Assembly (NCBI GenBank): GCA_016190485.1
Contig: JACPQN010000132.1
Location: 1 to 36,338, forward strand
Length of the DNA stretch: 36,338 nucleotides
Reading direction: 5' to 3'
Source: Chloroflexota bacterium
Lineage (GTDB): Bacteria; Chloroflexota; Dehalococcoidia; SHYD01
Positions 1 through 8,329 of the stretch are shown piece after piece. The position numbers were made by a program, and so were the translations under genes. How positions within the stretch are numbered: the stretch's first letter is position 1; every line of letters starts with the position of its first letter. The notes under the pieces were generated by a model. It saw nothing but the letters and a program-made list of their open reading frames with translations. It searched no databases and was not told the DNA's origin.

Positions 1-69
1 GACCGCGCCCCGCGGTATGTGCAGATGGGCGGCAGCATTCTTGCCAGGGAGCCCGTGGGCTTGTCCTGA
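1..69 (+). CDS. Possible 3' end of an upstream CDS (…DRAPRYVQMGGSILAREPVGLS*), truncated by window edge
   Basis: Frame 1 is open from base 1 to TGA at 67-69; too short to assign a family. Confidence 0.25.
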   Translation, partial: DRAPRYVQMGGSILAREPVGLS

Positions 70-108
70 GCCTGCCGAAGGGGTGTCCCCTCGAAAGATT
101 TCTCTCTT

Positions 109-136
109 CCCCCACTTCCTGGCCAGGAAGAGGGGG
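109..136. repeat. Palindromic hairpin (REP-like) CCCCCaCTTCCTGG/CCAGGAAGaGGGGG
   Basis: Perfect 16-bp palindrome CTTCCTGGCCAGGAAG at 115-130, extended by C5/G5 arms. Confidence 0.6.
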
Positions 137-187
137 TCAGGGGGTGATGGTCGGGGGGTGCTCGGGTGGAGCTCGCCTCCGCAAGTC

Positions 188-260
188 TGAACAGTAGGTC
201 ATGGCCAGAGGCCACCACCGCGAATGAAAATGGGGCAGATAGCCGGTATTTCAAGGCAGT
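188..260 (+). repeat. 73-bp direct repeat, copy 1
   Basis: TGAACAGTAGGTCATGGCCAGAGGCCACCACCGCGAATGAAAATGGGGCAGATAGCCGGTATTTCAAGGCAGT; matches 2566-2638 with 3 mismatches. Confidence 0.9.
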
Positions 261-356
261 ACCCTTGGCTACCAGGATGGACACGGCGCTGGGGAAGGGA
301 CATAATACGCGGCAATCTACGATGAGACCGCAGCAGCGCAGACAGGAGGTAAGGCT

Positions 357-2378
357 ATGGCCGATCGACGTCGTCCCTTCACCCCGGAGGACCTCTACGG
401 GATCCGCTGGATCAGCGACCCTCAGATAGCGCCCGACAGCCGCCGCGTCGCCTTTACCGTGACGCAAATGGATCAGAAGGCCGACGATTATCGCTCCCAG
501 GTGTGGCTGGTGCCCACCTCGGGGCGGGTGCGCCATGCCCGCCCCGTCACCTTCGGCCCGAAGCGGGATAGTAGCCCCCGCTGGTCGCCCGATGGCCGCA
601 CCCTGGCCTTCGTCTCGGACCGCGCCGGCAAGGCCCAGGTGTGGCTCCTGCCCGTGGACGGCGGCGAGGCGCGCCAGTTGACGAATCTGTTCGGGGGCGT
701 CCAGTACCTCTCCTGGGCGCCGGACGGCCGCCAGGTGGCCGTGGTCTCCCGGGTGGGCGACGATGAGCAGCGCCCCAAGATCCGCGAGATTACCACCCTG
801 AAGTACAAGTTCAATGGAGAGGGCTTCCGGGAGGGCCGCCGCCACATCTACGTCGTCTCGGTGGCCAGTGGCCGTGCTCGCCAGCTCACTGATGGTGACT
901 GGGACGACGCCTATCCCGTCTGGTCACCAGACGGCGCCCGGATTGCCTTCGCCTCGGCCCGCCATGAGAGTCGGGACCTGGACAGCACCATGGACATCTG
1001 GGTGGTGGAAGCCCGGGGTGGCGAGCCGGCCCGGATCACCCCGGGCAGGGGGCCAGCCACCGCCCCCCTCTGGTCGCCGGATGGCCGCACCGTCGCCTAC
1101 CTGGGGCACGACCACCCCATGGCCGGGCTCTCCAAGAACACCTGCGCCTGGGTGGTGGGCGCCTCGGGCGGGCGGCCCCGCAACCTCTCGGCCGCGCTGG
1201 ACCGCTGCGCCAGCACCGCCTCGTGGCCGGCCCAGTACCATACCCTGGCCTGGACGCCCGATGGCTCCGGCCTCCTCTTCCTGGCTATGGACCAGGGGAA
1301 CGTGAGCCTCTTCCGGACCTCCCTGCGCGGCGGGAGGGTGACGCCCGTGGTGGCTGGCGACGCGCAGATCGCCCAGTTCAGCGTGGCGGCCAATGGCGCC
1401 ACGGCTTACGCGCTCTCCAGCCCCACGAACCCTGGCGAGGTGTACTTCCGCGGCCCCAGGGGAGGCCAGCGCCGCCTTACCAACCTCAACGGCCGTTTCG
1501 CGGGCAGGTTCGGGCTGCAGCCGCCGGAGCGGCTGGCCTTCGCCAGCGCCGACGGCACACCCCTGGAGGGGTGGGTGGTGAAGCCCAACGGATTCCAGCC
1601 CGGCCGGCGGTACCCGGCGCTGGTGAACGTTCACGGGGGCCCTCATGCCCAGTACGGCAACGTCTTTTTCGACGAGTTCCAGACGCAGGCTGGGCGGGGC
1701 TATGTGGTCTTCTACCCCAACCCCAGGGGCAGCCAGGGCTATGGCGAGGCCTTCGCCTCCGCCGTCTGTGGCGACTGGGGTGGCAAGGACTACGAGGACG
1801 TGATGGCGGGTGTGGAAGCCCTGGCGCGGCTGGACTATGTGGATCCCGAGCGCTTGGGCGTGCTGGGGGGCAGCTATGGCGGCTACATGGCTAGCTGGAT
1901 CGTGGGCCACACCGACCGCTTCAGAGCCGCCTGCTCCGAGCGGGCTGTGAACAACATTCTCAGTATGTTCGGCACCAGCGACATCGGCTCCTACTTCCAG
2001 GAGTTCGAGATGGCAGGCGCTCGGCCCTGGGAGAACCCCCAGTTCTACCTGGAGCGCTCCCCCATCTCCTATGTGGCCAAGATGCGCACGCCGCTCCTCA
2101 TCCTGCACAGCGAGCAGGACCTGCGGTGTCCCATGGAGCAGGGGGAGCAGCTCTACGTGGCGCTGAAGAAGCTGGGGCAGGCAGACGTGCTCTTCGTTCG
2201 CTTCCCAGAGGAGAGCCACGAGATGTCCCGCAGCGGTAAGCCCAGCCGGCGGGTGCGGCGCTTCCAGTACATCCTGGACTGGTTCGACAAGTACCTCAGC
2301 CAGGGGGCTCAACCCGCTCGTCGCCGGCGTGGGCGTCCCGCGGGCCGGGCGCGCGCCGCTGCGGCGGCGCGAGGATGA
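357..2378 (+). CDS. S9 family peptidase (prolyl oligopeptidase / acylaminoacyl-peptidase-like, N-terminal WD40-like/TolB-type propeller)
   Basis: Repeated 'SPDGRTLAFVSDR' propeller motifs; C-terminal alpha/beta hydrolase with GGSYGGYMASW nucleophile motif and SHEMSRSGKPSRR; SD aggaggt upstream. Confidence 0.95.
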   Translation: MADRRRPFTPEDLYGIRWISDPQIAPDSRRVAFTVTQMDQKADDYRSQVWLVPTSGRVRHARPVTFGPKRDSSPRWSPDGRTLAFVSDRAGKAQVWLLPVDGGEARQLTNLFGGVQYLSWAPDGRQVAVVSRVGDDEQRPKIREITTLKYKFNGEGFREGRRHIYVVSVASGRARQLTDGDWDDAYPVWSPDGARIAFASARHESRDLDSTMDIWVVEARGGEPARITPGRGPATAPLWSPDGRTVAYLGHDHPMAGLSKNTCAWVVGASGGRPRNLSAALDRCASTASWPAQYHTLAWTPDGSGLLFLAMDQGNVSLFRTSLRGGRVTPVVAGDAQIAQFSVAANGATAYALSSPTNPGEVYFRGPRGGQRRLTNLNGRFAGRFGLQPPERLAFASADGTPLEGWVVKPNGFQPGRRYPALVNVHGGPHAQYGNVFFDEFQTQAGRGYVVFYPNPRGSQGYGEAFASAVCGDWGGKDYEDVMAGVEALARLDYVDPERLGVLGGSYGGYMASWIVGHTDRFRAACSERAVNNILSMFGTSDIGSYFQEFEMAGARPWENPQFYLERSPISYVAKMRTPLLILHSEQDLRCPMEQGEQLYVALKKLGQADVLFVRFPEESHEMSRSGKPSRRVRRFQYILDWFDKYLSQGAQPARRRRGRPAGRARAAAAARG

Positions 2379-2514
2379 CCCAAGCCACAAGGAGCTACGT
2401 AGTTGTTCAGTCTTGAGGGGAAAGAGGAGTTGGCGGCAGCGCGCGTAGGGTGGGGGCTTGTCCCCCGCCTCACGATCTCGGCGTGGTAGGCGGCGGGCCA
2501 CAAGGACCCGCCCT

Positions 2515-2529
2515 ACGGGCAACGCCCGT
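2515..2529. repeat. Short hairpin ACGGGC-AAC-GCCCGT in palindrome-rich intergenic DNA
   Basis: Perfect 6-bp stem; adjacent palindromic segments at 2449-2515. Confidence 0.5.
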
Positions 2530-2565
2530 CCGCATACCCTGCCCGCAGATTCAGCACCTCGATTG

Positions 2566-2638
2566 TGAACAGTAGGTGATGGCCAGAGGCCACCACCGCG
2601 TATGAAAATGGGGCAGGTAGCCGGTATTTCAAGGCAGT
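2566..2638 (+). repeat. 73-bp direct repeat, copy 2
   Basis: 70/73 identical to 188-260. Confidence 0.9.
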
Positions 2639-2640
2639 TA

Positions 2641-2666
2641 CGGAGCCCCAGCGCGGAGCCCCAGCG
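2641..2666 (+). repeat. Tandem duplication of CGGAGCCCCAGCG (2 x 13 bp)
   Basis: Perfect two-copy tandem repeat. Confidence 0.85.
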
Positions 2667-2745
2667 TGATTGACACGCCTGCCGAAGGGCGCTACAGTAC
2701 GGCATGATGTGGCCGGTAGGAGGCCATGTTTTTTGGGCGCATAAA

Positions 2746-2760
2746 TGAGACTAGGTGTCA
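2746..2760. promoter_or_regulatory. Putative Fur/Zur-type operator TGAGACT-A-GGTGTCA
   Basis: 7-1-7 imperfect inverted repeat just upstream of the Fur-family start codon; related to the 3245-3259 site. Confidence 0.5.
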
Positions 2761-2764
2761 ACAC

Positions 2765-3202
2765 ATGACCACTGAGACCGACACCGCCGAGGAGCTGCTC
2801 CGGCGGCTGGAGGATGGCGGTCATCGTCTCACCGCCCCCCGGCGGTCGGCCCTTGCCGCGCTGGCCCAGCGCCCGGAGGGTTTCACGGTGGAGGAACTCT
2901 GCCGGGAGGTCCCCTGGGCGGGCCGTGCCACCATCTACCGCACCGTCCGCCTGCTGGTGCGCATGGGGCTGGTGTGCAAGCTCTCCATGCTGGACGGCAA
3001 GCCGCTGTACAATCTGGCCCAGGCGGGCCACCACCATCACGCCATCTGCCTCACCTGCGGCAGCGTGGCCGACGTCTCCCGCTGCGGCGTAGACCACCTG
3101 CTGGAGAACATCCAGCTCCTGACTGGCAGCCAGGTCATGGGCCACCGGCTGGAAGTCTACGTGCTCTGCGCCTCCTGTAGAGCCACGGCGCCCCAGCGCT
3201 AG
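2765..3202 (+). CDS. Fur family transcriptional regulator (Zur/PerR/Mur-like)
   Basis: MTTETDTAEELLRRLEDGGHRLTAPRRSALAAL..., HHHHAICLTCGSVADVS and CASC motifs typical of Fur-family Zn sites. The start at 2765 is preferred over 2726 because the operator lies between them. Confidence 0.92.
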   Translation: MTTETDTAEELLRRLEDGGHRLTAPRRSALAALAQRPEGFTVEELCREVPWAGRATIYRTVRLLVRMGLVCKLSMLDGKPLYNLAQAGHHHHAICLTCGSVADVSRCGVDHLLENIQLLTGSQVMGHRLEVYVLCASCRATAPQR

Positions 3203-3233
3203 CACTGAGTGTCAGGTAGCGAGGGAGGTTTCT

Positions 3234-4187
3234 TTGCCTGTTAATGATACTAAGTCTCATACTGCGCCTGGCCGGATCCTCCTCCCGGTACTGGCGGTGG
3301 TCTCGGTCGCGGCCCTTTCCTGCGGTGCGCCGCTGACCGGCGACTCTGGTAAGGTGCGGGTGGTCGCCAGCTTCTACCCCGTGGCCTTCTTCTCGCAGCA
3401 GGTGGGCGGCGACCTGGCGGAGGTGACCAACCTCATGCCGCCGGGCATCGAAGCCCACGAGTGGGAGCCGGCGCCCCGGGACATGGGCCGCATCGAGCGG
3501 GCGGACCTGCTGGTCTATAACGGCGCAGGCTTCGAGCCGTGGGTGCCGCGGGTCTTGGGGACCCTCAAGGGCCAGCGGCCTCTGCCGTTGAACACTACCG
3601 AGGGCCTCCAGCTACTGCAGGCCTCGCAGGATCACGACGAGCCGGCCCAGCCGGCGGACAGCCCTGACCCCCACGTGTGGCTCGACCCCGTCCTGGCCCA
3701 GCGGCAGGTGGAGAGGATCAGGGAGTCCCTGGCCAGGGTGGACGCCCGCAACCAGAGTGTCTACGAAGAGAACGCCCGGCGGCTCACCCAGAAACTGGAG
3801 GCCCTCCATAGCCGCTATCTCTCGGGCCTTCGGGAATGCCGGCATCGGACCATCCTGACCGCCCATGCGGCCTTCGGCTACATGGCGGCGCGCTACAGCA
3901 TCGACGTGGTGGCCATCGCGGGGCTGAGCCCGGAAGCGGCGCCCACCCCCAGCCGTCTGGCCGAGCTTTCCAGGTTGGCCCGGGACAAAGGGGTGCGCTA
4001 CGTCTTCTTCGAGACTCTTTCCAGCCCGGCGCTGGCCGATGTGCTGGCCCGGGAGGTGGGGGCCAGGACTCTGGTCTTCAACCCCATCGAAGGACTCACC
4101 CAGGAGCAGGCGCGGGCCGGCAAGGACTACTTCTCCCTCATGGAGGAGAATCTGGCCAGCCTGCGGACCGCCATGGAGTGCCGCTAG
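3234..4187 (+). CDS. znuA: Metal ABC transporter substrate-binding lipoprotein (ZnuA-like, cluster 9)
   Basis: Lipobox AALSC; ASFYPVAFFSQQVGGDLAEVTNLMPPGIEAHEWEP; DPHVWLDPV; HAAFGYMA; TTG start with gggagg SD. Confidence 0.9.
   Translation: MPVNDTKSHTAPGRILLPVLAVVSVAALSCGAPLTGDSGKVRVVASFYPVAFFSQQVGGDLAEVTNLMPPGIEAHEWEPAPRDMGRIERADLLVYNGAGFEPWVPRVLGTLKGQRPLPLNTTEGLQLLQASQDHDEPAQPADSPDPHVWLDPVLAQRQVERIRESLARVDARNQSVYEENARRLTQKLEALHSRYLSGLRECRHRTILTAHAAFGYMAARYSIDVVAIAGLSPEAAPTPSRLAELSRLARDKGVRYVFFETLSSPALADVLAREVGARTLVFNPIEGLTQEQARAGKDYFSLMEENLASLRTAMECR
3245..3259. promoter_or_regulatory. Putative Fur/Zur-type operator TGATACT-A-AGTCTCA
   Basis: 7-1-7 inverted repeat (6/7 arm pairs) overlapping the first codons of the znuA-like gene. 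Confidence 0.5.
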
Positions 4188-4189
4188 GC

Positions 4190-4936
4190 ATGCCTACCCC
4201 CGCCATCGCCTTCGAGCAGGTGAGCTACGGCTACGACGGTGAGCCGGTGGTGGAAGACGTCAGCTTCTCTGTGGCCGAGGGAGAGCTCTTTGTGCTGCTA
4301 GGGCCCAACGGCAGCGGCAAGACGACCCTCATCAAGCTGGCCCTGGGCCTGCTGCGGCCCCTGTCCGGTACGGTGCGGCTCTTCGGGGTGGAGGCCAGCA
4401 GCTTCCGCGCCTGGGACAGCGTGGGCTACGTGCCCCAGCGGGCCACCGGCTTCGAGTCGCAGTTCCCGGCCACCGTGGCGGAGGTGGTGGCGCAGGGCGA
4501 GTACACCGGCGCCAGCCCCCTGGCCTTCTTCCGCCCCAGCCTCTCGCCGGCCGTGGCCGAGGCGCTGCGCACTGTCGGCATGTGGGCTGCCCGCAACGAA
4601 CGCATCGGCAGCCTGTCCCGGGGGCAGCAGCAGCGGGTGCTCATCGCCCGCAGCCTGGTGCGGCGTCGCACGCTGCTGGTGCTGGATGAGCCGACTGCCG
4701 GCATCGACCAGGCGGGGCAGCAGAGCTTCTACGGGCTGCTCCAGGAGCTGCACGAGGCGCGGGGCGTCACCGTCATGCTCATCTCCCACGACGTGGGTGT
4801 GGTGTTGCGGATGGCCACGCGCGTCGCCTGCATCAACCGCAGCCTCGTCTTTCACGGGTCTCCGGCAGACCTGACGGAGGAGGAGCTGTCCCGGCTCTAC
4901 GGCGTGCCCGTTGGCCTCTGGACGCACCGGCACTAG
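4190..4936 (+). CDS. znuC: Metal ABC transporter ATP-binding protein (ZnuC-like)
   Basis: Walker A GPNGSGKTT, signature SLSRGQQQRV, Walker B LLVLDEPTAGID; ATG 2 nt after the upstream stop. Confidence 0.92.
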   Translation: MPTPAIAFEQVSYGYDGEPVVEDVSFSVAEGELFVLLGPNGSGKTTLIKLALGLLRPLSGTVRLFGVEASSFRAWDSVGYVPQRATGFESQFPATVAEVVAQGEYTGASPLAFFRPSLSPAVAEALRTVGMWAARNERIGSLSRGQQQRVLIARSLVRRRTLLVLDEPTAGIDQAGQQSFYGLLQELHEARGVTVMLISHDVGVVLRMATRVACINRSLVFHGSPADLTEEELSRLYGVPVGLWTHRH

Positions 4937-4953
4937 AAGAGCGTATCGGTACC

Positions 4954-5823
4954 ATGCCCGAGATCTTTCAGTACGGCTTCATGGTGCGGGCCTTCATCGC
5001 GGGGGCCACCGTGGGCGTGCTGTGCCCCGCGCTGGGCACCTTTCTGGTGCTGCGGCGCCTCTCCCTCATGGCCGACACCCTCTCCCATGTGGCCCTGGCC
5101 GGCGTGGCCGTGGGCCTCTTCTTCCACACCTACCCGGCCGTGGTGGCCATCCTGGCCTCGGCCCTGGCTGCGGCGGCCATCGAATGGCTGCGGACCACCG
5201 GCCGGCTCTACGGCGAGGCGGCGCTGGCCATCTTCCTCTATGCTGCCCTGGCCCTGGCCGTGGTGGTCATCAGCCTGGGGCAGGGCTTCAACGCCGACCT
5301 CTTCAGCTACCTCTTCGGCAGCATCGTCACCGTCAGCGAGCTTGACCTGTGGCTGATCTCCGGCGTGGCCCTGGCGACCCTGGCCATGGTGCTGTTCTTC
5401 TATCCGGAGCTGGTCCAGACCACCTTCGACCAGGACCTGGCCCAGACCAGCGGGCTGCCGGTCAACCGGGTGAACCTGCTGCTGGCGGTGCTCACGGGCA
5501 TTGCGGTGGCGGTCTCCATGCGGATCGTGGGAGTGCTCCTGGTGGGCGCGCTCATGGTGATTCCCGTGATTACCAGTCTCCAGGTCAGCCGCGGCTTCCG
5601 GGTTACTTTGCTGGTGGCCGTGGGCCTGGGGTTGCTCTCGGTGCTGGCGGGCCTGACTCTGGCCTTCTACTGGGGACTGGCCGCCGGCGGCGCCATCGTC
5701 CTTACGGCGCTACTGCTGCTGGCCGCCGGTGTTGGTGGCAGAGAGATCCGAGGCCGCTCGGCACGGTTCCGGCGGAGGAGGACGGGCCCGCCTGCCGGAC
5801 GGGCAGGCGCGCCTGCGCCGTAA
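4954..5823 (+). CDS. znuB: Metal ABC transporter permease (ZnuB/ABC-3 family)
   Basis: MPEIFQYGFMVRAFIAGATVGVLCPALGTFLVLRRLSLMADTLSHVALAGVA...; multi-TM. Confidence 0.93.
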   Translation: MPEIFQYGFMVRAFIAGATVGVLCPALGTFLVLRRLSLMADTLSHVALAGVAVGLFFHTYPAVVAILASALAAAAIEWLRTTGRLYGEAALAIFLYAALALAVVVISLGQGFNADLFSYLFGSIVTVSELDLWLISGVALATLAMVLFFYPELVQTTFDQDLAQTSGLPVNRVNLLLAVLTGIAVAVSMRIVGVLLVGALMVIPVITSLQVSRGFRVTLLVAVGLGLLSVLAGLTLAFYWGLAAGGAIVLTALLLLAAGVGGREIRGRSARFRRRRTGPPAGRAGAPAP

Positions 5824-5846
5824 GGCTGCCCGAAGGCCGCCCCAGA

Positions 5847-7067
5847 CTACCGATCTTCCGCGGTGACCTGGACGCGCTCCGGCGCTGGCAGCGCGCCCGC
5901 GCTGAGGCTCACCCCCAGGGCCAGGAAGGACAGGGCGGCCAGCGCCGGCAGCACGCCTCCCCACAGCTCGATCAGGACGCCCGCCATGGCCGGCCCGAAC
6001 ATCCCGCCCAGGCTCCCCACGGTGTGCAGGAAGGAGGAGGCGACGGCCACCTCCCTGGGCTGCACCTGGGGCAGCTCGAAGGGAAGGCTGCTCATCACCG
6101 GGACAAAGCCCCAGCCGAAGCCGCCCAGCATGCAGATCACCAGGAGTAGGGGCACCGAGTCTGTCAGCAACATGGCCAGCGCGGTGAGGCAGAGGTCCAA
6201 GCCGCAGGCCCAGAGCAAGGGGCGCCGCAAGCCGGGGTGCCGGGAGCTGAGCCAGCCCACCACCAGCCCGGCGGGCGCCATGCCCAGGGAGGTGAGGCCG
6301 AAGAGAAATCCGGAGGTGCCCAGGGGCAGGGCGTAGCGGTCCAGCATGTAGCTGGGCCAGAAGGTGGCGTAGGCCCACCAGAAGGCGGGCGCGCCGAACT
6401 GCCCCATCGCCAGAACCCAGAGCGCTGGCCGCTGGAGTAGCACCTGCATCGGGGATCCCGCCTGCGCGGCCGCCTGCTGCCCTGTGACGGCGCCTGGCCG
6501 CTCTCGTCCCAGCCCTATCCACAGCGCCGTCACGGCCAGCCCCATCCCGCCGAAGGTCAGGAGCACGTTGCGCCAGCCGCCCACCTGGAGCTGGAGCAGC
6601 GGCGTCAGGGACAGGGTCGCTGACTCCACCACCCCGATGACAGCGATCTGGATGCCGCTGATGAGGACGATCTCCCGCAGCGGGAACCATTGCTGCACCA
6701 GGAGGGTTCGGGCGGGCGAGAAGATGACAAAGACCAGGCCCGTCACGACCCTGGTGGTCAGGAGCAGCCAGAAGGATCCGGCCAGACCCTGGGCCAGCAC
6801 CAGCAGGGCCGCCAGGGCCGAGGAGGCGCCCAGGAGCAGGTTGGGGTTGAAGCGGGAGAAGTACCAGGCCGCCGGGACGCCCAGCAATACGTTGCCCAGG
6901 TTCATGGCCGAGCCCAGCCAGCCCTGCTGCACCGCGCCCAGCTCGAAGGTGGCCGTGATGTCGGGCAACAGGACGCCCAGGGAGACACCCACCGGCACCC
7001 GCGTCGCGATGGCCGCGGCCATGAGGGAGAAGATCACCCAGCGGTAGCGGGGAGCTATGTCTTGCAT
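5847..7067 (-). CDS. MFS transporter
   Basis: About 400 aa with 12 TM-like hydrophobic segments; convergent with the znu operon. Confidence 0.9.
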   Translation of the reverse strand: MQDIAPRYRWVIFSLMAAAIATRVPVGVSLGVLLPDITATFELGAVQQGWLGSAMNLGNVLLGVPAAWYFSRFNPNLLLGASSALAALLVLAQGLAGSFWLLLTTRVVTGLVFVIFSPARTLLVQQWFPLREIVLISGIQIAVIGVVESATLSLTPLLQLQVGGWRNVLLTFGGMGLAVTALWIGLGRERPGAVTGQQAAAQAGSPMQVLLQRPALWVLAMGQFGAPAFWWAYATFWPSYMLDRYALPLGTSGFLFGLTSLGMAPAGLVVGWLSSRHPGLRRPLLWACGLDLCLTALAMLLTDSVPLLLVICMLGGFGWGFVPVMSSLPFELPQVQPREVAVASSFLHTVGSLGGMFGPAMAGVLIELWGGVLPALAALSFLALGVSLSAGALPAPERVQVTAEDR

Positions 7068-7190
7068 CTTGCTATTGTACGGGACGGGTCAACCCGATGA
7101 CATGGAGGCTGTGCTACAATGCCTCCCGCAAGACCGCCGACTCTGGTACAGCATAGATCGGCCCTGAACCATCGACGGTAGAGGCAGAGT

Positions 7191-8009
7191 ATGGCTGAAG
7201 GCACCACGGAAGAGCGCACCACGATTGACCTGGGCACGCCGGACCTGATCTTCGAGCAGGAGGGGCCGCTGGCATGGCTCACCTTCAACCGGCCCCAGGC
7301 CCGCAACGCCATGACCTTCGACATGTACGAGGGGCTGGTGCGGGCCTGCGACTGGATGGAGCAGCAGCCGGAGGCGCGGGTGCTGCTGCTGCGGGGCGCA
7401 GGCGGCCGCGCCTTCGTCGCCGGCACCGACATCAGCCAGTTCCAGAGCTTCCGCACCGAAGAGGACGCGCTGGGCTACGAGGCCCGCATCAGCCGGGTGC
7501 TGGAGCGGGTGGAGCGGGTGCGACAGCCCACCATCGCGCTGGTGGAGGGCTACGCCTTTGGCGGCGGCATGGCCATCGCCCTCACCTGCGACCTGCGGCT
7601 CTGCACCCCCGACGCTCAGTTCGGCATTCCCACGGCCCGTACCCTGGGCAATTGTCTCAGCATCGGCAACTATGCCCGCCTGGTGGACCTGCTGGGGCCA
7701 TCCCGGGTCAAGGAGATCCTGTTCACCGCCCGCTCCATCGGCGCCGAAGAGGCCAGGCAGATCGGCCTGGCCAACGAGGTAGTAGTCACGGAGCTGCTGG
7801 AGGCCCGGGCCCGAGAGCTGGCAACCACCATCGCTGGGCATGCGCCCCTCACCATTCAGGTGACCAAAGAGGCGGTGCGCCGCATCCAGGAGCACCGTCG
7901 CTTCCCCAAGGCCGACGACCTGGTGCTCACTGCCTACATGAGCCAGGACTTCCGGGAGGGGGTGCAGGCCTTTCTGGAGAAGCGGCCGCCCCGCTGGCAG
8001 GGCCGGTAG
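7191..8009 (+). CDS. Enoyl-CoA hydratase/isomerase family protein
   Basis: FNRPQARNAMTFDMYEGL, GAGGRAFVAGTDISQF, GYAFGGGMAIALTCDLRL crotonase motifs. Confidence 0.93.
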   Translation: MAEGTTEERTTIDLGTPDLIFEQEGPLAWLTFNRPQARNAMTFDMYEGLVRACDWMEQQPEARVLLLRGAGGRAFVAGTDISQFQSFRTEEDALGYEARISRVLERVERVRQPTIALVEGYAFGGGMAIALTCDLRLCTPDAQFGIPTARTLGNCLSIGNYARLVDLLGPSRVKEILFTARSIGAEEARQIGLANEVVVTELLEARARELATTIAGHAPLTIQVTKEAVRRIQEHRRFPKADDLVLTAYMSQDFREGVQAFLEKRPPRWQGR

Positions 8010-8101
8010 CAAAGGGGGAGGAACACGATTCTCCTCCTTTCCAGGGAGGGGCTAGGGAAGGGTGACGGCAGGTATAGGGCGACGCGTCAACCTCTTCCTA
8101 A

Positions 8102-8155
8102 CCTCCCCCTGGGTAGGGGGAGGGATGGGGCATTCCCCTCCCTGGCAGGGAGGGG
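8102..8155. repeat. Two adjacent G/C-rich hairpins (CCTCCCCC-N6-GGGGGAGG and CCCCTCCCT-GGC-AGGGAGGGG)
   Basis: Perfect 8-bp and 9-bp stems in the gap between convergent genes. Confidence 0.65.
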
Positions 8156-8329
8156 GTTGGGGGAGGGTTGGCATTGTCGCAGCGAAGTGTCATCCCGCTC
8201 ATGGCCTGCCTGCCGTGCCTGTCTGCCGGTAGGCAAGGGGAGGCTCGCAGAAGGGCTCACTATAAGCGGCGCCTTCCGCTGTTCTCCAGAAGCCTCATTC
8301 AGTGGTCGCCGCGTGCGCCACTTGACTCC

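Noticed and set aside
924-2705. 593-aa minus-strand ORF opposite the S9 peptidase
   Set aside because: Low-complexity His/Gly/Ala/Val-rich translation antisense to a clear enzyme; a shadow ORF from high GC.
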